A stretch of DNA of 64,000 nucleotides from Paracholeplasma manati (GTDB lineage: Bacteria; Bacillota_I; Bacilli_A; Acholeplasmatales; UBA5453). The translations under genes and the position numbers were made by a program. The DNA is taken from NCBI RefSeq assembly GCF_025742995.1, contig NZ_JAOVQM010000001.1, forward strand, positions 397,963-461,962, read 5' to 3'. Below the pieces are notes generated by a model. That model saw only the letters and a program-made list of their open reading frames with translations, did not search any database and had not been told where the DNA came from. Positions 24,245 through 33,635 of the stretch are shown here, piece after piece (position 1 is the stretch's first letter; each line of letters begins with the position of its first letter).

Positions 24245-27200
24245 CTATAACCAGTACCAGCCAACATAGTAGTCGCCTACTTTTATGACCACATAAGCAT
24301 CCAACTGAAGATTGATGAACTGCGTACCATAGACATACGCTGTAACCCCAGTCGGTAGTTTGGATTCAGCCCAAATCTCATCCCAGGTATTAAATGTACC
24401 ATAGGTAGAGGCGATGTATGGGATGGCGTTGATTTCATCTAAAGTCAATGGTGTTTCAGACGTGTAATGTAATAAATACTCATAATTATGATAAGCTATT
24501 GCCTCTTTGACTGTTTTCGCTAATGTGAGGATGTCATAGAGTTCGTATCCATCATTATTTTTTTTCAAAAGAAATAACAATTCTTGGCCGGTTGTAGTGA
24601 TAACGACATAACTCTCGATGGTATCGACATGGAGGTTAGCAGCGAGTGTATTCAAATCCCCAACCATTAGAGCTGCGATACCCAACGAATCGGAAGCGAT
24701 TGAAGCGATACTATCTTCGTATTGGCTGAGTTTCACTTGAATGAGGCTTTCTGGGGTATCCCAAGTCTTTTGTTCCATCCCATCTTTCACATAAACTTTA
24801 CCATTCAGCGCAGAAACTAGGGCGTTATAACTCCAAAGCTCATAAACCATTTGACCTGAAGCGTTACGGTAAGCTATAGGGATATTGGCAGAGGTTGTAT
24901 CAATACCAAAATCCATCGTGAAATTCGAACGATTATCATCGGTATACGATGACAAAATGCCTTGATTAATCGGTACTGAGCCTGAAATTCCGGCGATACC
25001 TAAATCGGTATTCGCTTTTTGTAAGAAATCATAATAGTTGCTTGGGAAAGCAACATCCACTAAATTGATTTCGATTTTCACATAGTTGTTATGATCAATC
25101 AAGCGTTGCTCATATTGAGACTTTAGTTGTTGTGCCATGGTTTGAAAGGCCTGGTTGCCACTGGATGAATAGGTCAAATCCAAAGCAATCACAGTATAAT
25201 TTGAAGCATTACCACGTTCATAATACCCCTCAGTGATGGCTCGATTCACCGCTTGTTCAAAGAGAGATACGGCTTTGTCTGGAACGAAACCATAGTTATC
25301 CTGTCCATACTTAATTAAAATGTCTGCCCCTGCAGGAAGTGTTCTGATTGTTACACCATGAGGCACATCGATGAAGAAATTAGTTCTTAGTAAAGTATAA
25401 ACAGGCAGATAAATTTTCGCTTGATTCACTGCGGCTTCATAACGATCAAACCCATAATACAAGGCTTGTCTCATCTCTTTATACATCAAAATAGGTTCAG
25501 GAACAAAGTTTGGATTAATTGTAACATCCGGGTGTGATTCGATGTAGGCATCTCGTCGTTCTTCTGTACCAAACCCATTAATTACCAATCGATAAGTTGT
25601 TGCGGATGGTATGGTACTTACTCGACTGTCTAAAGCATATTCGAGGGTACGGTTTGTTGGTAAGTTAGCCATATCGAGTTTACCATCTAAAAATGCTTGG
25701 AAAATAAGGTCGGTACCAGTCATAAACTGATATTGTAAACCTGTAAAGTGATACATGTCTTTTAGTGGGTGATTCGAATTCTTTTTAAAAGTAAGTTGTT
25801 CACCCAAGGTCCAACTATCTAAATAGTAAATACCAGAAGAAGGTGTCGACTCAGGTGAGGTTGCGTACCCATTAGGGGTGAGTTTTTCTAAAAGTTGTTG
25901 GTTTAAAGGCGAGAGTAATGGTGAGGAAAACTGATACTTAACATCAAATGCTGATTTATCGGTTGTATACTCAATTTCTAAGGTGTTTGAACTACCCGAA
26001 GCCAATCTTAAACCAACTTGATTGATACCAATAGTACCTGCTAAAAATTCTGAAGCCCCTTTGACTTGGTTACTAACAAAATCGTTACCCCCTGTACGTG
26101 CTCTAAACCATTGTTGTTGCAAAGCGTATCGATAGGTCCATAAGAAATCCTCTGCATTTAGCACTTCATGACCACTTGGCAGACCCGCTAGGTTTGTATT
26201 TGGATGATAAGTCCAAACCAAATTATCTTTAACAGGAATTCGCCAAACTTTAGCGTATGTCTGTCCATTAATGACGTTTGGATTGACAGGGATTGGCTCA
26301 GATTCAGCCAAAGAAGGTTGAAGTTTAAACCCAGTCTTGGTGTCATCGAAGAAGTGATCATACAATGACCCACTGAATTGACTGATTATTGCTTCATCCG
26401 TATAATTATCACTTATCCAACTATTTAATGTGTATGGGTCTGTACTGTAAGCAGATCTAAATGTGAATTCATTTGCGTTTCCATAAGTGTTGCCTGACAT
26501 CATAACTTGTGAATCATCGGTATTTAATTTAGAAAACGGTACACCAAAACCTAAGACAGCATTATGGGTTGGGCTGAATAATTCAACCCTATTGGAAAAC
26601 ATCATGCGTGTCGAGCCTGTAAATAGAGGTACGCCTGCGTAGACATTATCTAGTAGATAGTTTTCTGCGGCTGCATATATCTTCGCAATCTCGGTATAGT
26701 TTAACTCTGTAAAGTCATACAAACCATTGGCTTCTTGAAAAAACTCAAGCGGTACATCATTGGTCACATCAGGACCAATAACATCGACTTTGCCAACGAT
26801 AAAAAGTTGAAGGTAAGCCACATCCAATAAACTGATCTGTCCATCACGATTGATGTCAGCCAGTTCAATCAAATCATCTTTTAATAATGCTTTTCCTGCC
26901 AAATGCAGTTGAATCATCAAAGCGTCTTGTATGGTTACTTGACCATCCATATTTAGGTCACCGAACTCACCGACATGAACTGCCATGAAGACATAAGATA
27001 CGTCTGGAATCGCAGTGAATTGACTACTAGGTCCCATCATAATAATCTCATTGTTAAAGGTTTGATCTAAAGAGATGACATCGTATTGTCCGTATGGAAT
27101 GTATGACTTAACCTTGAAGGACAACTCAAATAAAGTGTTGAAGCCTGTGATGGTTTGTTCGGTTTGACTGAACGCAACAGAAATGATGCCCGGGTTTTCA

Positions 27201-27490
27201 ATGTTATAGACTAAACCTGGAAATTGACGCTGATCATAATTGAGACTGATTAATTCAAAAAGATTGGCATCGTAAAGCAGTCGCATCTGATAGCCTGCAA
27301 CCGGATATGGTGTATCTAGAGTAACATTAATCTTAAAGGTGAGCCCATGGGATGTGTGGACATCCTCAGTGGATGAAACCACTGTTACAGCGGTATCCAA
27401 GGCTACCAATGTCGTGTAGCTAAAGACAAAAAAGCTCCAAAGACTGATTAAAGATACGATAAAAAACCGACGAATATATCGACGAATCAT
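24245..27490 (-). CDS. Secreted cohesin-dockerin-oligopeptide-binding (SBP_bac_5) fusion protein
   Basis: 1081 residues with an N-terminal signal or anchor helix (FFIVSLISLWSFFVFSYTTL) and no lipobox. Residues about 34-165 form a cohesin-like domain (VAGYQMRLLYDANLFELISL). Residues about 177-234 are a complete type I dockerin with two calcium loops, GDLNMDGQVTIQDALMIQLH and ADINRDGQISLLDVAYLQLF. From about residue 280 to the end it resembles the family 5 extracellular binding proteins (OppA/DppA), for example VLNAEDFLWTYRYALQ and EMRQALYYGFDRYEA. Strong GGAGGTGG site at the start. No permease or ATPase genes lie nearby. The three-part combination is unusual. Confidence 0.8.
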   Translation of the reverse strand: MIRRYIRRFFIVSLISLWSFFVFSYTTLVALDTAVTVVSSTEDVHTSHGLTFKINVTLDTPYPVAGYQMRLLYDANLFELISLNYDQRQFPGLVYNIENPGIISVAFSQTEQTITGFNTLFELSFKVKSYIPYGQYDVISLDQTFNNEIIMMGPSSQFTAIPDVSYVFMAVHVGEFGDLNMDGQVTIQDALMIQLHLAGKALLKDDLIELADINRDGQISLLDVAYLQLFIVGKVDVIGPDVTNDVPLEFFQEANGLYDFTELNYTEIAKIYAAAENYLLDNVYAGVPLFTGSTRMMFSNRVELFSPTHNAVLGFGVPFSKLNTDDSQVMMSGNTYGNANEFTFRSAYSTDPYTLNSWISDNYTDEAIISQFSGSLYDHFFDDTKTGFKLQPSLAESEPIPVNPNVINGQTYAKVWRIPVKDNLVWTYHPNTNLAGLPSGHEVLNAEDFLWTYRYALQQQWFRARTGGNDFVSNQVKGASEFLAGTIGINQVGLRLASGSSNTLEIEYTTDKSAFDVKYQFSSPLLSPLNQQLLEKLTPNGYATSPESTPSSGIYYLDSWTLGEQLTFKKNSNHPLKDMYHFTGLQYQFMTGTDLIFQAFLDGKLDMANLPTNRTLEYALDSRVSTIPSATTYRLVINGFGTEERRDAYIESHPDVTINPNFVPEPILMYKEMRQALYYGFDRYEAAVNQAKIYLPVYTLLRTNFFIDVPHGVTIRTLPAGADILIKYGQDNYGFVPDKAVSLFEQAVNRAITEGYYERGNASNYTVIALDLTYSSSGNQAFQTMAQQLKSQYEQRLIDHNNYVKIEINLVDVAFPSNYYDFLQKANTDLGIAGISGSVPINQGILSSYTDDNRSNFTMDFGIDTTSANIPIAYRNASGQMVYELWSYNALVSALNGKVYVKDGMEQKTWDTPESLIQVKLSQYEDSIASIASDSLGIAALMVGDLNTLAANLHVDTIESYVVITTTGQELLFLLKKNNDGYELYDILTLAKTVKEAIAYHNYEYLLHYTSETPLTLDEINAIPYIASTYGTFNTWDEIWAESKLPTGVTAYVYGTQFINLQLDAYVVIKVGDYYVGWYWL

Positions 27491-27686
27491 GATTCCACCT
27501 CCAATTTGAGACTAAAGTATTCAATTTCTGTTTAATTTATAAACATTTTACATCATTCATTATAAAAAGCAATACTTATTTTGATAGTCTAGAATCAATA
27601 AATAAAAAATGTGCAAATAAACGTATCTTCAATGATTGAATCTACATACTTGAGCATCGACAAATGTAACAATTGTAACATTTTCA

Positions 27687-27714
27687 TTGAAAATTTCGCT
27701 GGAAAGACTATAAT
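27687..27714 (+). promoter_or_regulatory. Predicted promoter of the toxin-antitoxin operon
   Basis: TTGAAA, 16-base spacer, TATAAT. Just upstream TGTAACA is directly repeated (TGTAACAATTGTAACA around 27664-27679) with a central ACAATTGT palindrome, a possible antitoxin operator. Confidence 0.6.
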
Positions 27715-27735
27715 ACAATTACAGGAGGTTAATGT

Positions 27736-28050
27736 ATGCCAGATGAAACAGTGACATTTCTCACAAAAGCAAAAAAACTAATTACCCATAAAAAAAGAAG
27801 TGTCGCTGCTAGAGCAGATTTTATTCAAAATTTGGCACTAATCGGAATACTCAATATTGACGAGATTTGGCATCATATCCTAAGTCTTACCAAATTTCAA
27901 AGATTAGTAGATTATAAACCTGCTTATGATGGTGGGCAAGAAGCATATATATTCATCAAGAATATCCATGGTGAAGACATATATATAAAACTGAAAATTG
28001 AAATTCAAAACAATGAGGAAATATTGGTTTGTCTCTCATTTCACAAATGA
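27736..28050 (+). CDS. MqsR-like mRNA interferase toxin
   Basis: 104 residues. The order of features fits MqsR-family toxins: FLTKAKKLI near the start, a helix RADFIQNLALIGI, ILSLTKFQ, then the strands IYIKLKIEI and the closing LVCLSFHK (SFH motif). The toxin-first gene order and the HTH gene 19 bases downstream support a type II toxin-antitoxin pair. MqsR cleaves mRNA at GC-rich trinucleotides; whether this distant member does is not known. AGGAGG precedes ATG 27736, while an earlier ATG at 27732 closes after four codons. Confidence 0.7.
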   Translation: MPDETVTFLTKAKKLITHKKRSVAARADFIQNLALIGILNIDEIWHHILSLTKFQRLVDYKPAYDGGQEAYIFIKNIHGEDIYIKLKIEIQNNEEILVCLSFHK

Positions 28051-28069
28051 ATAACCACAGGAGATTGCT

Positions 28070-28987
28070 ATGAAAAATATAATGAACACCTATATTAAAG
28101 AAACCACTACTACATTTCAAATCAATGATACGACCATTATAGTACCAGGTAAGAGAAGGTTCGATGCCACGACAAATGAACCTGTTTTTGATTATGATTT
28201 AGACAATGCCTTGCTGATTGAAGCAGGTAAAAAATATCGAGAATCTATTCATTTTGACGGAGAAAAACTCATTGAGTTTCGTAAAAAACATGATTTGACA
28301 CAAGCATTGTTTGCAAAAATCTTAGGGATATCTAGAAAAACACTCATTTCCTATGAAAAAAATTATGCCATCCCAAACAATCAAAATCTAAAACTGATAC
28401 AGTCAATGATTAAAGATGAAACTTTACTTGAAAAAATGTCAACTCATTTCAATGCCCCACTAACCTATAAAGAGATGGAGGTCATAGGTAACATTAGAGT
28501 TGAGGAATCTATGGATGAATATTCTGGTTTCCAAGCCATTAATGAAGACATACTGATTTCATTGATGTTATTCTTTTCGGACAAAGGTATATCTCAAACA
28601 CGACTTCAAAAAGCAATGTTTTATAGCGATTTTCTCAATTATAAAACCACAGGTACATCATTAACTGGATTATATTATCGAAAGTTTCCTTTTGGTCCTT
28701 ACTCAGAAGCATTAAATAAATTGACAGACGATTTGATTAGACTTGAAAAAATGACTAGAAAATTGGATTATTTGATGGTTTCGCAAGAGAAAGTTAATCT
28801 AGATTTTCTCACTGAACCTCAATTCGAAATTGTTAAAAAAATCAAACGATACATACAAAAGAATGATGCTAAAGCTGTTTCAGATGATTCGCATCTCCAT
28901 AATGGATGGATTCATACAACTGATTTCGAAAAAATTTCCTATGAATTTGCAGTCGATATGTTAGATGACTTCTTGAACTGTGAATAA
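28070..28987 (+). CDS. HTH plus Panacea-domain antitoxin
   Basis: 305 residues. Residues 1-60 resemble the N-terminus of MqsA (IVPGKRRFDATTNEPVFDYDL) but without its zinc cysteines. Residues about 62-115 are an XRE HTH (LIEFRKKHDLTQALFAKILGISRKTLISYEK). From about residue 160 the Panacea/SocA (DUF4065) fold follows: ISQTRLQKAMFYSDFLNYKTTGTSLTGLYYRKFPFGPYSEAL. Panacea antitoxins are known to pair with many unrelated toxins. CAGGAGA precedes the ATG. It probably represses the operon and neutralises the upstream toxin. Confidence 0.78.
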   Translation: MKNIMNTYIKETTTTFQINDTTIIVPGKRRFDATTNEPVFDYDLDNALLIEAGKKYRESIHFDGEKLIEFRKKHDLTQALFAKILGISRKTLISYEKNYAIPNNQNLKLIQSMIKDETLLEKMSTHFNAPLTYKEMEVIGNIRVEESMDEYSGFQAINEDILISLMLFFSDKGISQTRLQKAMFYSDFLNYKTTGTSLTGLYYRKFPFGPYSEALNKLTDDLIRLEKMTRKLDYLMVSQEKVNLDFLTEPQFEIVKKIKRYIQKNDAKAVSDDSHLHNGWIHTTDFEKISYEFAVDMLDDFLNCE

Positions 28988-29001
28988 GAACATATGGTAC
29001 T

Positions 29002-29033
29002 AAGCGTTTCTCATTATGAGAGACGTTTTATTT
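29002..29033 (+). terminator. Intrinsic terminator of the toxin-antitoxin operon
   Basis: AAGCGTTTCTC / GAGAGACGTTT stem with G-U pairs, 5-base loop, TATTTC tail. Confidence 0.7.
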
Positions 29034-29099
29034 CAATCAGTATCGGTTTTCAAAAAATGTTATAATTAAAATAGAAAACTCAAAAAGGATGGCGATACT

Positions 29100-30728
29100 A
29101 TGAAAGACGACGTAACGATTTCTTTAGAAGCAGAAAAACGACACATCAGTGAGATTGCAAGAAAGTATGACATTTTCGATCAAGAATTGGAACCTTTTGG
29201 GAAATGGGTTGCAAAAATTGAATCATCCGTTTATGACCGTTTAAAAGATAAACCCAATGGCAAACTTATTCTCGTAACAGCCATTACCCCAACCCCATTT
29301 GGTGAAGGTAAAACCACCATGACCGTGGGCTTGGTAGATTCGCTCAATAGCATTGGAAAAAAGACCATGGGGGCTTTAAGAGAACCTTCATTAGGTCCTG
29401 TTTTAGGGATGAAGGGTGGCGCAACCGGTGGCGGTTACGCACAAGTCTTACCTAAAGAAAAAATCAACTTACACTTTACAGGCGATATCCACGCCATTAC
29501 AACCACACATAACTTTTTATCTGCAGCCATCGATAATTCATTACACTTTGGTAACCCGCTTCATTTAGACCTTGAAAAAATCACTTGGCCAAGAACATTA
29601 GACATGAACGACAGAGCCATTCGTGAGGTTCAAACAGAATACCGTAAAGACAAATTCATCATCACTGCAGCCTCTGAAATCATGGCTATTTTGTGTTTAG
29701 CAAAAGACATTAAAGATTTAAGACAACGCTTAGGGGATATTTTGATTGGCTATGATGTTGAAGGTAAAGAAGTCCACGCGAGAGCACTCAACATCATTGA
29801 CTCGATGATCATTCTTTTACAAGACGCTTTGAAACCAAACTTAGTTCAAACCTTAGAACACAACGGTGTCTTAATCCATGGCGGTCCATTCGCGAACATC
29901 GCCCACGGCTGTAACTCAATTATCGCGACACAAACCGCTTTAAAACTCGCTGACTATGTCGTTACTGAAGCTGGATTTGGTGCGGACTTAGGTGCGGAAA
30001 AGTTCATCGACATCAAAACCAGATACTTGGGTGAAACCCCAAGTGTGGTGGTTGTGGTTGCGACACTGCGTGCCCTTAAATACCACGGTATGGCAGAAGG
30101 TTTATCCGATTTAGAAGCCTTAAAGATTGGGATCGCGAACTTAGAAAAACATACTTCTAATATTCGTAAATTCAACTTACCATATGTCATCGCGATCAAT
30201 AAGTTTGCGAACGACCCAGATAATGAACTTGAATTCTTAATGGATTGGGCCAAGGATAACAACCACCCAATCAGCCTAGCAGAAGTGTTCTTGAAAGGTT
30301 CAGTAGGTGGACAAGACTTAGCTCAAAAAGTCGTTAAGCTTGCGGAAAATAAGCATGAAGTCAAACGTATTTATGAATTATCGGATGATTTGTTTGAAAA
30401 AGTTGAAAAGATTGCTCAAAATATCTATGGTGCGAACGCGGTGGTCTATTCACCAAAAGCACAAAGAAAACTCAAAGCACTCAATGAACAATACCATGAC
30501 TACCCAGTTTGTGTCGCGAAAACACCACTATCTTTCTCGAACGATCCTAAACGCAGAGGCATGCCTCATGCCTTTGATTTAGCGATTGAAGATGTCCGTG
30601 TTTCAAGAGGTGCACGTTTTGTGGTTGTGTTAACCAAAGGCATCATCACCATGCCTGGTTTACCAGAAGTACCGAACGCAACCAAGATGTTCATCGATGA
30701 CTTAGGCAACATTTCAGGCAAACTCTAA
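29100..30728 (+). CDS. fhs: Formate-tetrahydrofolate ligase
   Basis: 542 residues, near the family length. It makes 10-formyl-THF from formate, THF and ATP. The P-loop TPFGEGKTTMTVGL lies near residue 65, and GPVLGMKGGATGGG and EAGFGADLGAEKF follow as in the family. It begins an operon with folD (14-base gap) and purB, joining one-carbon units to purine synthesis. PFL, encoded 9 kb away, produces formate and so can feed it (inference). Confidence 0.96.
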   Translation: MKDDVTISLEAEKRHISEIARKYDIFDQELEPFGKWVAKIESSVYDRLKDKPNGKLILVTAITPTPFGEGKTTMTVGLVDSLNSIGKKTMGALREPSLGPVLGMKGGATGGGYAQVLPKEKINLHFTGDIHAITTTHNFLSAAIDNSLHFGNPLHLDLEKITWPRTLDMNDRAIREVQTEYRKDKFIITAASEIMAILCLAKDIKDLRQRLGDILIGYDVEGKEVHARALNIIDSMIILLQDALKPNLVQTLEHNGVLIHGGPFANIAHGCNSIIATQTALKLADYVVTEAGFGADLGAEKFIDIKTRYLGETPSVVVVVATLRALKYHGMAEGLSDLEALKIGIANLEKHTSNIRKFNLPYVIAINKFANDPDNELEFLMDWAKDNNHPISLAEVFLKGSVGGQDLAQKVVKLAENKHEVKRIYELSDDLFEKVEKIAQNIYGANAVVYSPKAQRKLKALNEQYHDYPVCVAKTPLSFSNDPKRRGMPHAFDLAIEDVRVSRGARFVVVLTKGIITMPGLPEVPNATKMFIDDLGNISGKL

Positions 30729-30742
30729 AGGAGGGTTTAATC

Positions 30743-31588
30743 ATGATTTTAGACGGTAAAGGTCTAGCAAGACAAAATGAAATCACCCTCAAAGAAAAGG
30801 TTAAATCATTAAAACAAAAATTCGGATTTACACCCACTTTAAGGGTCATTTTAGTGGGAGAAAATCCCGCATCTATCGCTTATGTAAACTCAAAGAAAAA
30901 AGCGTGTGATCGTGTCGGTATCGATGGCGAAATCATTCGCTTACCCATCGATATTCAAGAAGAAGCACTGATTGATAAGATTGAATCCCTTAACCACGAC
31001 CCTAAGGTCGATGGGATACTCGTTCAATTACCCTTACCAAAACACATCAATGAAACCTTTGTTTTAAACAAGGTATCTCCTGATAAAGATGTGGATGGTT
31101 TGCATACCATTAACGCAGGTAAATTGTTCACCAAACAACCTGGGGTCGTTCCTGCAACACCACTGGGTGTCATGATGTTACTTAATCATTATAAAATACA
31201 GACTGAAGGCAAATACGCTGTCGTCGTTGGCAGATCTAATCTAGTTGGGATGCCACTGGCGAAACTGTTGAATGACGCCGACGCGACAGTAACAGTCGTT
31301 CACCGTAAAACCACTGATTTAGCATCCTTTACCAGACAAGCCGATATCTTATGTGTCGCGGTTGGGAAACCCAATTTCATCACCAAAGACATGGTTAAAC
31401 CAGGAGCTGTTGTCGTAGATGTCGGGATCAACCGTGTTGGTGATATCTTGGTTGGTGATGTGGATTTTGAAGGGGTTAAAGATGTTGCATATTACATCAC
31501 ACCAGTCCCTGGTGGGGTTGGTCCAATGACCATTTCAGCACTGTTATTTAACGTGCTATTTCAATATGAGGTAAAACACCATGATTGA
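30743..31588 (+). CDS. folD: Methylenetetrahydrofolate dehydrogenase/cyclohydrolase
   Basis: 281-residue bifunctional enzyme linking 5,10-methylene-THF and 10-formyl-THF. The catalytic Tyr/Lys are in YVNSKKKACDRVGI, the substrate loop is VDGILVQLPLPKH, the NADP fold is VGRSNLVGMPLAKLL and the C-terminal signature is PVPGGVGPMT. GGAGGG precedes the ATG. The last eight bases overlap purB. Together with GlyA and Fhs, this supplies a complete one-carbon interconversion route. Confidence 0.96.
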   Translation: MILDGKGLARQNEITLKEKVKSLKQKFGFTPTLRVILVGENPASIAYVNSKKKACDRVGIDGEIIRLPIDIQEEALIDKIESLNHDPKVDGILVQLPLPKHINETFVLNKVSPDKDVDGLHTINAGKLFTKQPGVVPATPLGVMMLLNHYKIQTEGKYAVVVGRSNLVGMPLAKLLNDADATVTVVHRKTTDLASFTRQADILCVAVGKPNFITKDMVKPGAVVVDVGINRVGDILVGDVDFEGVKDVAYYITPVPGGVGPMTISALLFNVLFQYEVKHHD

Positions 31589-32882
31589 TCGCTATTCAAG
31601 AAAAGTAATGAAGGAACTTTGGAGTGAAAAAGCCCGATACGACGCTTTATTATTGGTCGAAAAAAAGGCTTCTGAAGCGTGGTTTAAATTAGGGCTCATT
31701 ACCCAATCCGAACTCAAAGACATTCTTGAGGCGACCTATGATTTAGATGAAGTCAAAGCACTAGAAGCTGAAACTAAACACGACATCATCGCGTTTACGC
31801 GCAACTTATCCGAACGGATGACAAGCGATGCGAAAAAATGGATTCATTACGGATTAACATCTACAGATGTTGTCGATACAGCCTATGGGGTTGTGTTCAA
31901 AAAAGTGAATGAGGTTTTATTGTCTGATATCGAAGCATTCATGGCTGTATTAAAGAAAAAAGCTTATCAATACAAAGATACCATTTGCGTCGGTAGAACC
32001 CATGGGATACATGCAGATTTGACATCCTTCGGCCTAAAATGGGCTTTATGGTACGATGAAATGGGTCGTAATCTTAATCGATTTAAAGCCGCATGTGAAG
32101 ACATCGAAATGGGGAAAATCAGTGGTGCTGTTGGCAATTTCGCCAATGTGCCACCCTTTATACAGGATGATGTATGCGCATCTTTAGGTTTAAAATCCGC
32201 ATCGATTTCAACCCAGGTTTTACAACGAGATTCCCATGCGCACTACATCCATGTGCTCGCATTGATCGGTTCGACTTTGGAAAAAATCGCGGTTGAAATC
32301 CGTCATTTATCGCGTACCGAAGTGGGTGAAGTGAGAGAACCTTTTAGTCAAAAACAAAAGGGCTCATCGGCGATGCCACACAAGAAAAACCCAATCACCA
32401 GCGAAAATATTTCAGGGTGCGCAAGGCTTTTAAGAGGGTATACAATCCCAGCTTTTGAAAACATCGCTTTATGGCATGAGAGAGACATTTCACATTCATC
32501 GGTTGAACGTGTCATATTCGCTGACGCCACCACTTTGTTAGACTATATTTTAGTCCGTTATATGGATACATTAGAACATCTAAACGTCTATCCAAATCAG
32601 ATGTTAGAAAACATTGAATTCACGAAAGGTGCACTCTATGCACAACGATTCATGAATGTTTTAATAGAGAAGTATCAATACCACCGAGAAGAAGCTTACG
32701 ATTTCATTCAAGGGGTAGCGAGCTACGCCATTGAACATCGAGTCGCGATATCCGATTTACTCCAAAACCATGAAGATTTCAAATCGGTTCACCCGATGAC
32801 TCAATCAGACATTGAAGCAGCGATGTCGAACGACTATTATTTAAAACAAGTCGATTCGATTTACGCTCGCGTGTTTAGATAA
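31581..32882 (+). CDS. purB: Adenylosuccinate lyase
   Basis: 433 residues of the fumarase/aspartase superfamily. It releases fumarate from adenylosuccinate (AMP synthesis) and from SAICAR. The superfamily signature GSSAMPHKKNP lies near residue 258, and RTHGIHADLTSFGLK and the TSTDVVDTAYG region form the active site. It overlaps folD by eight bases and ends the fhs-folD-purB operon; the next gene has its own strong promoter. If the organism lacks de novo purine genes its role would be salvage only. Confidence 0.95.
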   Translation: MIDRYSRKVMKELWSEKARYDALLLVEKKASEAWFKLGLITQSELKDILEATYDLDEVKALEAETKHDIIAFTRNLSERMTSDAKKWIHYGLTSTDVVDTAYGVVFKKVNEVLLSDIEAFMAVLKKKAYQYKDTICVGRTHGIHADLTSFGLKWALWYDEMGRNLNRFKAACEDIEMGKISGAVGNFANVPPFIQDDVCASLGLKSASISTQVLQRDSHAHYIHVLALIGSTLEKIAVEIRHLSRTEVGEVREPFSQKQKGSSAMPHKKNPITSENISGCARLLRGYTIPAFENIALWHERDISHSSVERVIFADATTLLDYILVRYMDTLEHLNVYPNQMLENIEFTKGALYAQRFMNVLIEKYQYHREEAYDFIQGVASYAIEHRVAISDLLQNHEDFKSVHPMTQSDIEAAMSNDYYLKQVDSIYARVFR

Positions 32883-32901
32883 ATTCAAAATAGCATATCT
32901 T

Positions 32902-32930
32902 TTGACTATGTAGAGCCTAATTTATATAAT
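32902..32930 (+). promoter_or_regulatory. Predicted promoter of the flavodoxin gene
   Basis: TTGACT, 17-base spacer, TATAAT: one of the closest matches to consensus in the window. Confidence 0.75.
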
Positions 32931-32953
32931 GTATGCGAAGAGGTGAATAACTT

Positions 32954-33367
32954 ATGAGTAATGTATTAGTAGTATATTGGACAGCAACCGGTAATACCCA
33001 AGCTATGGCGGTTAAAGTTGCTGAAGGCGCGAAAGCAGACTTAAAAGAAATTAGTGAAATTGCACCTGAAGATGCACTTAAATATGAAAAGATTGCATTC
33101 GGATGCCCTGCAATGGGAGACACATTTGAAGAAGCTGAAGAGTTCCTAGAATGGTACCTTCAAGTTGAACCAGGCCTAGAAGGCAAGAAGATTGCGATCT
33201 TTGGTTCTTATGGTTGGGGTTCTGGTGAATGGATGGAAGACTGGTCTGAAAGAGTCGGTCAAACCACTGCAGTTTTATTCGATCAACCATTAATGGCGAA
33301 TGAAGCACCAAGCTCAGACGATGAAGAAGCTTGCTTTGCATTCGGCCAACGTTTCGCACAATTCTAA
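32954..33367 (+). CDS. Flavodoxin
   Basis: 137-residue short-chain flavodoxin. The phosphate loop of FMN binding is WTATGNTQAMA (residues about 9-19), and the second and third FMN loops are near FGCPAMGDTFEE and GSYGWGSGEWMEDW. It is monocistronic with a strong promoter, so it is probably abundant. Likely partners in the window are the type 2 NADP reductase and the PFL activase. The negative charge of the sequence is typical. Confidence 0.93.
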   Translation: MSNVLVVYWTATGNTQAMAVKVAEGAKADLKEISEIAPEDALKYEKIAFGCPAMGDTFEEAEEFLEWYLQVEPGLEGKKIAIFGSYGWGSGEWMEDWSERVGQTTAVLFDQPLMANEAPSSDDEEACFAFGQRFAQF

Positions 33368-33375
33368 TTGAAATT

Positions 33376-33401
33376 GAACGCCTAATTGGCGTTCTTTTTT
33401 T
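33376..33401 (+). terminator. Intrinsic terminator
   Basis: GAACGCC / GGCGTTC stem, TAATT loop, long T-run. Confidence 0.9.
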
Positions 33402-33450
33402 CTTTGCTTTAGCAAACCGATTTTACAATTTTGTGTAAGCGTTTTAGTAG

Positions 33451-33478
33451 TTTACAACAAAAATCGGCTTGATATAAT
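33451..33478 (+). promoter_or_regulatory. Predicted promoter of the riboswitch-pbuG transcript
   Basis: TTTACA, 16-base spacer, TATAAT. The start near 33485 gives a leader of about 210 nt, which accounts for the gene-free stretch 33368-33693. Confidence 0.7.
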
Positions 33479-33495
33479 GGGAGTGTATTCAACAA

Positions 33496-33566
33496 TATAT
33501 CGTATAATCGGCCTAATATGGTGGCCAAGTTTCTACCGAAAGACCCAATCTTTCGACTACGGTATG
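33496..33566 (+). promoter_or_regulatory. Guanine-type purine riboswitch aptamer
   Basis: The purine aptamer layout is intact. P1 is ATATCGTA (33497-33504) with TACGGTAT (33558-33565). J1/2 and P2 run through TAATCGGCC and GGCCAAG. The conserved AATATGG and GTTTCTACC junction elements are present, as is P3 CGAAAGA / TCTTTCG. The J3/1 segment GACTACG carries a C at the specificity position, which selects guanine or hypoxanthine over adenine. A terminator hairpin follows at 33606-33635, so ligand should switch off the permease gene. Confidence 0.93.
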
Positions 33567-33605
33567 AAAACACGTTTTTTTATTTTTGTTTTCATATGCA
33601 GAAAC

Positions 33606-33635
33606 GCCACCTTTAGCAATAGAGGTGGCTTTTTT
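33606..33635 (+). terminator. Riboswitch-controlled terminator
   Basis: GCCACCT / AGGTGGC stem, 10-base loop, run of seven Ts, between aptamer and start codon. A competing helix, TATGAAAAC / GTTTTCATA (33563-33594), uses the 3' strand of P1. Confidence 0.8.
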
